Assembly: GCF_006540005.1 (NCBI RefSeq)
Contig: NZ_BJOC01000016.1
Location: forward strand, 1 to 59,700
Origin: Halomonas halmophila
GTDB taxonomy: Bacteria; Pseudomonadota; Gammaproteobacteria; Pseudomonadales; Halomonadaceae
DNA length: 59,700 nt
Reading direction: 5' to 3'
Shown: in pieces, positions 17,584-25,792 of the stretch
How the letters are laid out: each line of letters starts with the position of its first letter
Position numbering within the stretch: the stretch's first letter is position 1
Translations under genes and position numbers: made by a program
Notes under the pieces: generated by a model
The model's database searches: none
The model's input: the letters and a program-made list of their open reading frames with translations, nothing else
What the model was told of the DNA's origin: nothing

Positions 17584-18717
17584 ATGAGCAACAGGACTCC
17601 GGCGGCCATGGCCAATGCCGCGACGCTGGCGACGGCGGCAGATCAGGAGGCAGCGACCCGCAAGGCCTCGAGCATCGAGCTACACGGCCTGCACAAGCGT
17701 TTCGGGGCCGATACGATCGCCCTGGACGGGGTCGACCTGTCGATCCGGGCCGGGGAGTTCTTCACTCTGCTGGGGCCTTCCGGTTGCGGCAAGACGACCC
17801 TGCTGCGAATCCTGGCCGGACTGGAGGAGCCCGATCAGGGAACCCTGGTCGTCGGGGGCAAGGAACTGACCGAGGTGCCGCCGCATCGGCGCAGCGTTAA
17901 CACCGTCTTTCAGTCCTATGCGCTCTTTCCGCATCTCTCGGTGCGTGACAACCTGGCCTTCGGCCTCAAGATGCGCGGCCTGCCGGCCGGGAAGCGTGAC
18001 GCCAGGGTCGACGAGATTGCCGCCTTCATCAAGCTGGGGGATCTGGTCGAACGGCGTGTGGATCAACTGTCCGGCGGTCAGCGTCAGCGCATCGCCCTGG
18101 CCCGGGCCTTGGTCTGCGAGCCGGACGTGCTGTTGCTGGATGAACCGCTCTCGGCCCTCGACGCTGGCCTGCGTGCCCAGTTGCAGGTCGAGCTGCAGCG
18201 CCTGCAGAAGCGCCTGGGCATGACCTTCGTGTTCGTCACCCACGACCAGGATGAAGCCATGGTCATGTCGGACCGCATCGCGGTGCTCGACAGCGGCAAC
18301 ATTCAGCAGGTGGGGACGCCGAGCGAGGTCTACGAACGGCCTGCCAATGCCTTCGTGGCTCGCTTCATGGGCCACGAGAACCTCTTTGCCATACATGCCC
18401 GGGAGGATGACCGGGTGCAGACCGACATCGGCTGGCTGCGGCTCGTGCCCGGCGAGCAGGACAGTACACCCGGTGACTGGCTGCTGGTCCGGCCTGAAAC
18501 GCTCGAGATCAACGACACGGTGCCCGAGGGCTATAATCACCTGGCGGGCGTCGTTCGGGAACGGCTGTATCGTGGTAGCCGTATCGAGTACGTGTTGGAG
18601 GTCAATGGCCATGCGCTGATGGTGGTGGCCAGCAACCTGGGGCAGCGGGTGCACCAGGCGGGGGATGCGGTGACCATCAGTGTGTGCCCCGAGGACCTGG
18701 TCACCGTTGTCGCGTGA
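17584..18717 (+). CDS. potA: Spermidine/putrescine ABC transporter ATP-binding protein
   Basis: The ATPase of a polyamine importer. The 377-aa product has Walker A GPSGCGKTT, the Q-loop in NTVFQSYALFPH, ABC signature LSGGQRQR, Walker B LLLDEPLSALD, the H-loop THDQDEA and a C-terminal TOBE domain (from about residue 280). AGGAGG stands just before the ATG at 17584, which fixes the start. An N-terminal Ala-rich extension of about 30 residues precedes the ABC domain. It is followed closely by potB and potC and shares their operon. Confidence 0.92.
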   Translation: MSNRTPAAMANAATLATAADQEAATRKASSIELHGLHKRFGADTIALDGVDLSIRAGEFFTLLGPSGCGKTTLLRILAGLEEPDQGTLVVGGKELTEVPPHRRSVNTVFQSYALFPHLSVRDNLAFGLKMRGLPAGKRDARVDEIAAFIKLGDLVERRVDQLSGGQRQRIALARALVCEPDVLLLDEPLSALDAGLRAQLQVELQRLQKRLGMTFVFVTHDQDEAMVMSDRIAVLDSGNIQQVGTPSEVYERPANAFVARFMGHENLFAIHAREDDRVQTDIGWLRLVPGEQDSTPGDWLLVRPETLEINDTVPEGYNHLAGVVRERLYRGSRIEYVLEVNGHALMVVASNLGQRVHQAGDAVTISVCPEDLVTVVA

Positions 18718-18727
18718 GGAGAGTGTC

Positions 18728-19648
18728 ATGCCCGGAACATCGCAACACCTGATGCGTCGGCGGGCCGTGGTCGCCGAGACGCGCCACCTGCTGTTCAGCG
18801 TGGGGCCGGGGGCGCTGTGGATCACGCTCTTTCTGGTGCTGCCCAGTGCCTACCTGATGGGCGTGGCCTTCATGACCAATGGCCCCTATGGACTGCCACA
18901 GATGCCCTTGACGCTGGACGCCTTCGAGCGCCTGGCGGGCTTCGGTTTTCTCGGCTGGAGCCCGGGCAACCTGTATACCCTGTTGCGTTCGCTGTGGCAG
19001 ACCCTGCTCTCCACGACACTGGTCGTGATCGTCGCCTACCCGATTGCCTACTACATCACCACCTGCCGCGAACGCTGGCGGCCGATCATGCTGCTGGCCG
19101 TGGTGGTGCCGTCCTGGACCAACCAGGTGATCCGTACCTTTGGCTGGATGAATCTGCTGGCCCCGGGCACGCCGCTGTCCGAGCTGGCCGAGGGCCTGGG
19201 CCTGATCCCCCCCAACATGGGGCTCTATCCGTCCAATTTCGCGGTCACCCTGGGGCTAGTCTACAACTTCCTGCCGTTCATGGTATTACCGCTGTATGCG
19301 GCCTTCGAGAAGCTGGATGGCGCCCAGGTCGAGGCGGCCCAGGACCTCTATGCGTCACCCGTGCGGGCCTTTCGCCATGCGGTCTTTCCGCAGACCCTGC
19401 CGGGTCTGCTGGCGGGCATCGTGCTGGTCGCCATCCCGGCCTTCGGGATGTACGTGATTCCCGAGCTGTTGGGAGGAGGCAAGGGCATGATGCTGGGCAA
19501 CCTGGTGGCGATGCAGTTCTCGGGCGGTTCCAATTGGCCGCTGGGGGCCGCCGGGGCGATCCTGATGCTGATCGCGACCTTCATCGGGTTGTTCGCCATG
19601 CGTCGCATCGGCAAGCGCCTGGGGGGCGGTGAAGAGGTGGTAATATGA
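18728..19648 (+). CDS. potB: Spermidine/putrescine ABC transporter permease PotB
   Basis: The first inner-membrane permease of the polyamine importer, 306 aa with about six hydrophobic segments. The cytoplasmic EAA loop that docks on the ATPase is visible as EAAQDLYASPVRAFRHAVFP, near residue 205. It starts 10 bp after potA with a GGAGAG sequence upstream, and its stop overlaps the potC start by 4 bp (ATGA), indicating coupled translation. Confidence 0.92.
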   Translation: MPGTSQHLMRRRAVVAETRHLLFSVGPGALWITLFLVLPSAYLMGVAFMTNGPYGLPQMPLTLDAFERLAGFGFLGWSPGNLYTLLRSLWQTLLSTTLVVIVAYPIAYYITTCRERWRPIMLLAVVVPSWTNQVIRTFGWMNLLAPGTPLSELAEGLGLIPPNMGLYPSNFAVTLGLVYNFLPFMVLPLYAAFEKLDGAQVEAAQDLYASPVRAFRHAVFPQTLPGLLAGIVLVAIPAFGMYVIPELLGGGKGMMLGNLVAMQFSGGSNWPLGAAGAILMLIATFIGLFAMRRIGKRLGGGEEVVI

Positions 19649-20442
19649 CCAAACGTTCATTGAAGCGCGGCCTGACCGGTTTCTGGTGGCTGACGCTGTT
19701 CTTTCTCTATTTGCCACTAGCCGTCGTGGTACTATTCTCGTTCAACTCAGTCAACAGCTCGGCCAACTTTGCCGGTGTCTCATTACGCTGGTATCAGCGC
19801 CTGCTGAGCAACGAGCAGATCCTCTCGGCCTTTGCCAACAGCATGGTGCTGGCCATCGTGTCGTCGGTCATTGCCCTGGGGATAGGCTGTTTGATCGGCT
19901 ACGGCATGTATCGCCATCGTCACCGCAAGTTGGGGTGGCTGATCGTGCTGATCTATCTGCCCATCGTGCTGCCGGACATCGTCTTCGGCATTTCCGAAAT
20001 GGCCTTCTTCGTCCAGGTCCACGAGGCCACCGGCTGGCTTCAGCCCGGTCTGGCGACCATGATCATCGCCCATGTGACCTTTCAGATTCCCTTCGTGGCG
20101 CTGATTATCTATTCACGCTTCGTGGGCCTGGATCCGACGCTGTTCGAGGCGGCCAAGGACCTGTATGCCTCGCCTCTCAAGCGCGTCCGGCACTTCATGC
20201 TGCCGACCATCAAGCCAGCGTTGATATCGGCCTTCTTCCTGTCCTTTACGCTGTCCATCGATGACTTTGTCATCAGTTTCTTCACGTCCGGACCGGAAAG
20301 CGCCACGCTGCCGATCTATATCTGGGGGGCGATCAAGAAGGGTGTCTCGCCGGAGATCAATGCCATTGCATCCTTGATGATCGGGGCCGTCGCGCTGGCG
20401 GCTGTCCTGAGTCTCATCTTCAATCGTCGCCGGCCCGCTTAG
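19645..20442 (+). CDS. potC: Spermidine/putrescine ABC transporter permease PotC
   Basis: The second permease subunit, 265 aa with about six transmembrane helices, beginning with GFWWLTLFFLYLPLAVVVLF. The EAA loop EAAKDLYASPLKRVRHFML is near residue 170. The short N-terminal cytoplasmic segment and total length fit PotC. It overlaps potB and precedes potD by 36 bp. Confidence 0.93.
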   Translation: MTKRSLKRGLTGFWWLTLFFLYLPLAVVVLFSFNSVNSSANFAGVSLRWYQRLLSNEQILSAFANSMVLAIVSSVIALGIGCLIGYGMYRHRHRKLGWLIVLIYLPIVLPDIVFGISEMAFFVQVHEATGWLQPGLATMIIAHVTFQIPFVALIIYSRFVGLDPTLFEAAKDLYASPLKRVRHFMLPTIKPALISAFFLSFTLSIDDFVISFFTSGPESATLPIYIWGAIKKGVSPEINAIASLMIGAVALAAVLSLIFNRRRPA

Positions 20443-20478
20443 GCCGGTATCCCGTCGCGGTGAAACGAGGAGTCGAAC

Positions 20479-21543
20479 ATGCAGATCCACAAGACCCCCC
20501 TGGCGCTGTCACTGGCCAGCCTGATGCTGGCAGGGCATGCCCAGGCGCAGGACAACAAGCTCTATCTGTTCAACTGGACGGAGTACATGGACCCCGCGAT
20601 CATCGAGGCCTTCGAGGCAGAGCACGATGTGGACGTGGTCCAGAGCTACTTCAACTCCAACCCCGAGATGTTCGCCAAGCTGCAGGCCGGCGGTGCCTCG
20701 CAGTATGACATCATCGTGCCGTCCAATTACTATATTCCGCGACTGATCGAGACCGGGCTGGTCCAGGAGCTCGACAAGTCGAAGCTCGACAACCTCGATA
20801 ATGTCATGCAGCAGTTCGCCGACCCTTCCTATGACCCGGGGGCGCGTTACTCCGTGCCCTATCAGTGGGGGGTGACCGGCCTGGTCTACAATACCGCGAC
20901 CTTCCCCGATGCGCCCAAGAGCTGGTCGCTGCTGTTCGATGCCGAGACCAATGCGAAGTATCCTTTCGGCCTGATGGGCGACGGCCAGGTCACGGTCGGC
21001 AGTGCCTGTGCCTATCTTGGTCATGGTTACGACTGTACCTCCATGGACGCCTGGCGTGAGGCGGCGCAGTTGCTGCTTGACACCAAGGAGCGCTCGACCT
21101 TCAGCGGCTTTACCGACGGTACACCGACGCTGCAGCAGCTGGCGCGCGGCGTGATACACGCCGGCATGTCCTTCAATGGTGACTTCCTGTTCTACAAGGA
21201 AGAAAACCCCGAGAGCTTCGCCGACATGGCCTTCATGATTCCCGATGAAGGGGCGGAGATGTGGGTCGACGCCATGATGATTCCCGCGGATGCGCCGAAT
21301 CCCGACATGGCCCACGAGTTCATCGATTTCATCCTGGATGCCGAAGTCGGCGCCCAGCTGTCGAATTACAATTACTATGCCAGCCCCAACAAGGCCGCTC
21401 GCCCCTACCTCGACGAGGTACTGGCGAAACCGCCCGTGCAGCCCAGCGAAGCCGACATGGAGCGACTGCACTTCACGCCGACCCTGAAAGGCGAGCAGTT
21501 GCAGATGTTCCAGCAACTGTGGTCCGAGGTGAAGTCGCGCTAA
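20479..21543 (+). CDS. potD: Polyamine ABC transporter substrate-binding protein (first copy)
   Basis: The periplasmic receptor of the Pot system. The 354-aa product has a Sec signal peptide (LALSLASLMLAGHAQA, cleavage about residue 23) and the mature start NKLYLFNWTEYMDP that is typical of PotD/PotF/SpuD. Acidic and aromatic ligand-contact segments such as YDIIVPSNYYIPRL and VPYQWGVTGLVYN are present. It ends the potABCD set. A close paralogue lies at 23115-24179, and the two share the C-terminal pattern GEQLQM..Q..W.EV.SR. Confidence 0.92.
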   Translation: MQIHKTPLALSLASLMLAGHAQAQDNKLYLFNWTEYMDPAIIEAFEAEHDVDVVQSYFNSNPEMFAKLQAGGASQYDIIVPSNYYIPRLIETGLVQELDKSKLDNLDNVMQQFADPSYDPGARYSVPYQWGVTGLVYNTATFPDAPKSWSLLFDAETNAKYPFGLMGDGQVTVGSACAYLGHGYDCTSMDAWREAAQLLLDTKERSTFSGFTDGTPTLQQLARGVIHAGMSFNGDFLFYKEENPESFADMAFMIPDEGAEMWVDAMMIPADAPNPDMAHEFIDFILDAEVGAQLSNYNYYASPNKAARPYLDEVLAKPPVQPSEADMERLHFTPTLKGEQLQMFQQLWSEVKSR

Positions 21544-21548
21544 ATCGT

Positions 21549-21647
21549 GAGCCACGAGCCACGAGCCACGAGCCACGAGCCACGAGATGCGAGCTCCAGG
21601 GGCAGGGGATGTCCCGGGGCTCGCCGCTCGCCTGCCTCGAGTGACGA
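21549..21647. repeat. Heptad-unit repeat, locus C
   Basis: Just after the potD stop, five perfect copies of GAGCCAC (21549-21583) and two degenerate units (GAGATGC, GAGCTCC) run to 21597. Complementary units CTCGCCG and CTCGCCT follow at 21620-21633, within a less regular right arm. The layout (tandem 7-mers, spacer, complementary 7-mers) matches locus A. Confidence 0.65.
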
Positions 21648-21683
21648 GATCCGGCGCCCGTTGTCATCAGCAAGGATTTTTCC

Positions 21684-23051
21684 ATGAGTAATCGTCAGGA
21701 ACTCCCGTTCCTTAACGAGTGGTTCGAACAGCACGGCATCACCGAGGTCGAGTGCCTGGTCACCGACCTGACAGGTATTCTCAAGGGCAAGATCATGCCG
21801 GCCGGGAAGTATCTGAACGGTGGGCGGCCGCGACTGCCGGACTCGCTTTTCATCCAGACCGTGACCGGGGGGTATCCGGATGACGAGGATACCCAGTTCT
21901 GGAATCCCGCTGAGCGCGACATGGAGCTGCTGCCGGACCCCAATGCCGTCTACCTGGTGCCCTGGGCCGAGGATGCCACGGCACAGATCATTCATGACTG
22001 TCATTATCTGACCGGTGAAGCCGTCGAGCTGTCGCCGCGCCATGTACTGAAACGCGTGTTGTCGTTGTATGAAGCACGCGGCTGGAAACCGGTGGTCGCG
22101 CCCGAAGTGGAGTTCTTCCTGGTCAAGACCAATACCGACTCGGATTATCCGTTGGAGCCGCCGATCGGTCGTTGTGGTCGCCAGGAGAGTAGTCGCCAGT
22201 CGTTTTCCATCGATGCGGTCAACGAGTTCGATCCGCTGTTCGAGGAAATGTATGACTACTGCGAGGCCATGGACCTCAACCTGGACACCCTGATCCACGA
22301 GGAGGGGGCCGGGCAGATGGAGGTCAACTTCGAGCACGGGGATCCGCTGACCCTGGCCGACCAGGTGGTGATCTTCAAACGCACCCTGCGCGAGACCGCC
22401 CTGCGGCATGGCATGTACGGCACCTTCATGGCCAAACCCATGGCCAGGGAGCCCGGCAGTTCGATGCATCTGCATCAGAGTCTGGTCGATATCAAGACCG
22501 GGCGTAACCTCTTTGCCGGCGAGGAGGGGCAGCACAGCCGTCTGTTTCACCATTTCATCGGCGGCATGCAGCGCTATCTACCGGCGTCGCTGCCGTTGTT
22601 GGCGCCCAACGTCAATTCCTACCGGCGCCTGCTGCGCACCGAGAACAGCGGTTCGGCCCCGGTCAATGTCGAGTGGGGCATGGACAACCGCACCGTGGGC
22701 TTGCGGGTGCCCATGGCGCCACCCGAGGCCACGCGTATCGAGAACCGTCTGGCGGGTGCCGATGCCAACCCCTATCTGGTCATGGCCGCCTCGCTGGCCT
22801 GTGGCTACCTGGGCATGCTGAGTCAGCTCGAGTCGCGGCCGCCGATGGTCGGGTCGGCCTGGTCCAGCGGCGGCAAGCTGCCCGACGATATCGGTCCGGC
22901 CCTGGACATGCTGCGTGACTGCAAGCCGTTGGCCGATATCCTCGGCGAGCGTTTCACCAATAGTTATCTGGCCGTCAAGCGCGCCGAGCATCGCGAGTAT
23001 TTCCAGGTCATCAGCTCCTGGGAACGCGAGCATCTGCTGCTGAGAGTCTGA
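21684..23051 (+). CDS. puuA: Glutamate-putrescine ligase, PuuA type (first copy)
   Basis: A glutamine-synthetase-family enzyme that uses ATP to join glutamate to the amine of putrescine or another polyamine. The 455-aa product has the N-terminal beta-grasp segment (VECLVTDLTGILKGKIMP), the catalytic EVEFFLV, the GSSMHLHQSL loop that binds ATP/metal, and RTENSGSAPVNVEWGMDNRT. The length and the presence in a pot operon favour PuuA over GlnA, which is longer, with an adenylylation loop. AAGGA precedes the ATG. A divergent second PuuA-like gene is at 37391-38767, so the two may differ in polyamine preference. Confidence 0.87.
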   Translation: MSNRQELPFLNEWFEQHGITEVECLVTDLTGILKGKIMPAGKYLNGGRPRLPDSLFIQTVTGGYPDDEDTQFWNPAERDMELLPDPNAVYLVPWAEDATAQIIHDCHYLTGEAVELSPRHVLKRVLSLYEARGWKPVVAPEVEFFLVKTNTDSDYPLEPPIGRCGRQESSRQSFSIDAVNEFDPLFEEMYDYCEAMDLNLDTLIHEEGAGQMEVNFEHGDPLTLADQVVIFKRTLRETALRHGMYGTFMAKPMAREPGSSMHLHQSLVDIKTGRNLFAGEEGQHSRLFHHFIGGMQRYLPASLPLLAPNVNSYRRLLRTENSGSAPVNVEWGMDNRTVGLRVPMAPPEATRIENRLAGADANPYLVMAASLACGYLGMLSQLESRPPMVGSAWSSGGKLPDDIGPALDMLRDCKPLADILGERFTNSYLAVKRAEHREYFQVISSWEREHLLLRV

Positions 23052-23054
23052 GGG

Positions 23055-23074
23055 TCGGGGCCCGATGGGCCCGA
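23055..23074 (+). terminator. Hairpin after puuA
   Basis: A GC-rich dyad (TCGGG..CCC-GAT-GGG..CCCGA, one bulged G) immediately after the puuA stop, without a T run. It may attenuate or stabilise the transcript between puuA and the second potD. Confidence 0.35.
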
Positions 23075-23114
23075 TCTGGAATCAATAACAAACACCAGAA
23101 CTCTGGAGATCGAC

Positions 23115-24179
23115 ATGCGATATCGACTGACAGGCCTGCTGGGCGCTTGCCTGCTCGGCGCCGGTACGAGCGCGATGGCCGCCGAGGCAGACAAGCTCTA
23201 CGTCTTCAATTGGACCGAGTACATGGACCCGGACGTCGTCGAGGACTTCGAGGCGAAGTATGACGTGGAAGTGGTCGAGAGTTACTTCACCTCCAATGCC
23301 GAGATGTTCTCCAAGCTGTCGGCGGGCGGCGATGCCCAGTTCGATGTGGTGGTACCCACCGACTATTTCGTGCCCCGGCTCATCAATGCCGGCCTGATCC
23401 AGCCGCTCGACCCGTCGCTGATCGAGGGCCGCGACAACCTCATGGAGGCGTTTCGCGAGCCATCCTATGATCCGCAGGAGGAGTACAGCGTACCCTATCT
23501 GTGGGGAGCCACGGGTATCGTCTACAACACCCAAACCTTCCCCGATCCCCCGGAGTCCTGGGGGCTGTTGTTCGACCCCGAGCTCAACCCCGACCAACCC
23601 TTCGCCCTGCTGGGCGGCGATCCCCAGGTGGCGCTGGGCATGGCCTGCGCCTATCAGGGCGCCGGTTTCGACTGTGTCGGCCAGGAGCCCTGGGTCGAAG
23701 CGGCACGTCTGGCCGGCAAGACGCTGGATCGTCCCAACTTTACGGGCTTCGTCGACAGCACGGCCGCCGTCGAACAGGTCGCGCGGGGCGTCTCGCAGGT
23801 TGCCGTGACCTACAGCGGAGATGTGGACTATCGCAAGGCGGCCTCGCCGGAGACCTATGAGGATCTGGAATTCTTCGTGCCGGAAGAGGGCTCGCAGCTC
23901 GGCGTGGATACCCTGGTGATTCCGGCGCGTGCGCCGCATCCGGAACTGGCCCACAAGTTCATCAGCTTTCTGATGCAGCCGGAGAATGCCGCCCGCTCGG
24001 CGGATTTTGCCTATTACCGAACACCCAACAAGGCGGCCCTGGAGTATCTGCCCGAGGACCTGGCCGAGAGTTCGCGGCTGGAAGACGAGCGGCGTGACCA
24101 GCTGGTCACCACGCCGCTCATCGAGGGCGAACAGCTACAGATGTTGCAGCAGATCTGGACCGAGGTGCGTAGCCGCTGA
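23115..24179 (+). CDS. potD: Polyamine ABC transporter substrate-binding protein (second copy)
   Basis: A second 354-aa PotD-like receptor with its own signal peptide (LLGACLLGAGTSAMA, cleavage about residue 23) and the mature start DKLYVFNWTEYMDP. It is obviously homologous to the first copy along its whole length but differs in many likely binding-site positions (VVPTDYFVPRL against VPSNYYIPRL; VPYLWGATGIVYN against VPYQWGVTGLVYN). There is no second permease set nearby, so it probably delivers a different polyamine to the same PotABC. It lies 63 bp after puuA. Confidence 0.9.
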   Translation: MRYRLTGLLGACLLGAGTSAMAAEADKLYVFNWTEYMDPDVVEDFEAKYDVEVVESYFTSNAEMFSKLSAGGDAQFDVVVPTDYFVPRLINAGLIQPLDPSLIEGRDNLMEAFREPSYDPQEEYSVPYLWGATGIVYNTQTFPDPPESWGLLFDPELNPDQPFALLGGDPQVALGMACAYQGAGFDCVGQEPWVEAARLAGKTLDRPNFTGFVDSTAAVEQVARGVSQVAVTYSGDVDYRKAASPETYEDLEFFVPEEGSQLGVDTLVIPARAPHPELAHKFISFLMQPENAARSADFAYYRTPNKAALEYLPEDLAESSRLEDERRDQLVTTPLIEGEQLQMLQQIWTEVRSR

Positions 24180-24182
24180 CGA

Positions 24183-24200
24183 GGCCCGGGGTAGCGGGCC
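24183..24200 (+). terminator. Hairpin after second potD
   Basis: Six-base arms GGCCCG/CGGGCC around a 6-nt loop, just after the potD stop and before the promoter of the next gene. It has no T run; a weak or Rho-assisted terminator is possible. Confidence 0.4.
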
Positions 24201-24256
24201 GAAGCGAGGCATGGTCAGACGGCGCCATAATGTGGTGATTATAATTTACGCAGAAT

Positions 24257-24285
24257 TTGCCAATTCATCAATTGGTCCCTAGAAT
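24257..24285 (+). promoter_or_regulatory. Promoter with candidate operator upstream of puuB-like gene
   Basis: TTGCCA (24257-24262) and TAGAAT (24280-24285) are exactly 17 bp apart inside an A/T-rich stretch that contrasts with the GC-rich surroundings. Between and partly over them lies a perfect dyad CAATT-CATC-AATTG (24261-24274), suitably placed for a repressor. The gene starts 43 bp after the -10. Confidence 0.6.
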
Positions 24286-24327
24286 CTGCGCTATATTGTA
24301 AAATAAAATCGCCATTCGGAGGCCCGT

Positions 24328-25620
24328 ATGACTGTTACCTCGCCCATGGAGCATGTCGCATCCTGGTATGCGGCATCGGCCAATTCCGCCCCGCGACGCC
24401 CGGCGCTGACCGGGGATATCCAGTGTGACGTCTGTGTGGTGGGGGCCGGCTTCACCGGCATCTCCGCTGCGCTGCATCTCGCCGAGCAGGGTTTTCAGGT
24501 CGTGTTGCTCGAAGCCTCCCGCGTCGGTTTTGGTGCCTCGGGGCGCAACGGTGGCCAGATCGTCAACAGCTACAGCCGCGACATGGACATGATCGAGTCC
24601 CGCTACGGCAGCGAGACGGCCCGCGTCCTGGGCGACATGGCCTTCGAGGGCAACCGCATCATTCGTGAGCGCGTGGCGGATTACGGCATCGACTGCGACC
24701 TGCGTGACGGCAACCTCTTTGCCGCCTGCAACGGCAAGCAGATGGCCGGCCTGCGCGAGCACAAGGCGTTGTGGGAGCGCTATGGCCACCAGCAGCTGGA
24801 GCTGCTGGAAGGCGAGGCGGTCAAGCGTGAAGTCGGCTCGGACCGTTATAGCGGTGCCCTGGTCGACCATTCCGGGGGCCATATGCATCCGCTGAATCTG
24901 GTCCTCGGTCAGGCGGCCGCCTTCGAGTCACTGGGGGGCGTGATCCATGAGCAAACGCCGGTCGACCGCCTGACGCATGGCGAACGGGTGCGACTCGAGA
25001 CCCCGGGTGGAGTGGTGAGCGCGGCGCGCGTGGTCATGGCCGGCAACGCCTACCTGAACGGTGTGCTGCCCGAACTCGAGAGCAAGTCGATGCCCTGTGG
25101 CACCCAGATCATCGTCACCGAGCCGCTGGGCGAGGATCGGGGGCGCGCGCTGCTGCCCAATGGTCTGGCCGTGGAGGACTGCAACTATCTGCTGGATTAC
25201 TATCGGCTGACGGCCGATAACCGACTGCTTTACGGCGGTGGTGTCAATTATGGCGGCCAGGACCCGGCGGACATCGAGGCGGTCATCCGGCCCAAGATGG
25301 AAAAAACCTTCCCCGGCCTGAAGGGGGTGTCCATCGATTACGCCTGGAGCGGCAACTTCCTGATGACGCTCAACCGGCTGCCGCAGTTCGGCGTCATCAA
25401 CGACAACGTCTACTACGCTCAGGGCTACTCGGGCCATGGTGTGACCTGCACGCACCTGGCCGGTCGCCTGATCGCCGAGGTGATGACCGGTCGCGAGGAA
25501 CGCTTCGATGCCTTCGCCGGCCTGCCGCACTTGCCGTTTCCCGGGGGGCGAATGTTGCGCGTGCCGTTATCGGCCCTCGGTGCCTGGTACTATTCGACCC
25601 GCGACCGCCTGGGCTTTTGA
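24328..25620 (+). CDS. puuB: Gamma-glutamylputrescine oxidoreductase PuuB
   Basis: A 430-aa DAO-family flavoprotein that closely resembles PuuB: the N-terminal SWYAASAN, the Rossmann motif CDVCVVGAGFTGISAALHL (about residues 32-50), GFGASGRNGGQIVNSYSRD and the C-terminal YYAQGYSGHGVTCTHLAGRL. PuuB oxidises gamma-glutamylputrescine to gamma-glutamyl-gamma-aminobutyraldehyde with O2, giving ammonia and H2O2. It is a paralogue of the gene at 16260-17552, but its match to PuuB is the better one. GGAGG is upstream of the ATG. It has its own promoter and ends in a bidirectional terminator. Confidence 0.87.
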   Translation: MTVTSPMEHVASWYAASANSAPRRPALTGDIQCDVCVVGAGFTGISAALHLAEQGFQVVLLEASRVGFGASGRNGGQIVNSYSRDMDMIESRYGSETARVLGDMAFEGNRIIRERVADYGIDCDLRDGNLFAACNGKQMAGLREHKALWERYGHQQLELLEGEAVKREVGSDRYSGALVDHSGGHMHPLNLVLGQAAAFESLGGVIHEQTPVDRLTHGERVRLETPGGVVSAARVVMAGNAYLNGVLPELESKSMPCGTQIIVTEPLGEDRGRALLPNGLAVEDCNYLLDYYRLTADNRLLYGGGVNYGGQDPADIEAVIRPKMEKTFPGLKGVSIDYAWSGNFLMTLNRLPQFGVINDNVYYAQGYSGHGVTCTHLAGRLIAEVMTGREERFDAFAGLPHLPFPGGRMLRVPLSALGAWYYSTRDRLGF

Positions 25621-25672
25621 CACTGGCCCGGGCAGACCGGGGCGAACGCCAGGCAAGGTGTCAGCAAACAAA

Positions 25673-25710
25673 AGCGCCAGGAAGGCCTGACCCTCCTGGC
25701 GCTAACTTTT
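25673..25710. terminator. Bidirectional terminator between puuB and the dehydrogenase gene
   Basis: A perfect 10-bp stem AGCGCCAGGA (25673-25682) with TCCTGGCGCT (25694-25703), preceded by an A-rich tract and followed by AACTTTTCAC. It separates two convergent genes. Confidence 0.8.
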
Positions 25711-25783
25711 CACTTCTTACTGTTCACTTTTCAATTCTTACCTCTTACCTCTTACCTCTTACTTCTCACTCCTCACCCCTCGC
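25707..25783. repeat. Heptad-unit repeat, locus D
   Basis: Eleven consecutive 7-bp units in perfect register: TTTTCAC, TTCTTAC, TGTTCAC, TTTTCAA, TTCTTAC, CTCTTAC three times, TTCTCAC, TCCTCAC, CCCTCGC. The consensus is roughly NNCTYAC. Only one arm is present here, apart from the neighbouring terminator. The unit type is like the right arm of locus B. Confidence 0.7.
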
Positions 25784-25792
25784 TTCCAAGGC

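Noticed and set aside
21549..21647. Possible CRISPR array
   Set aside because: The GAGCCAC units are only 7 bp, contiguous and without unique spacers, and no cas genes are present.
16197..25620. Horizontally acquired island for the pot/puu block
   Set aside because: Base and codon composition look like the flanks, no tRNA-associated repeats or integrase are present; the tRNA genes lie in other places.
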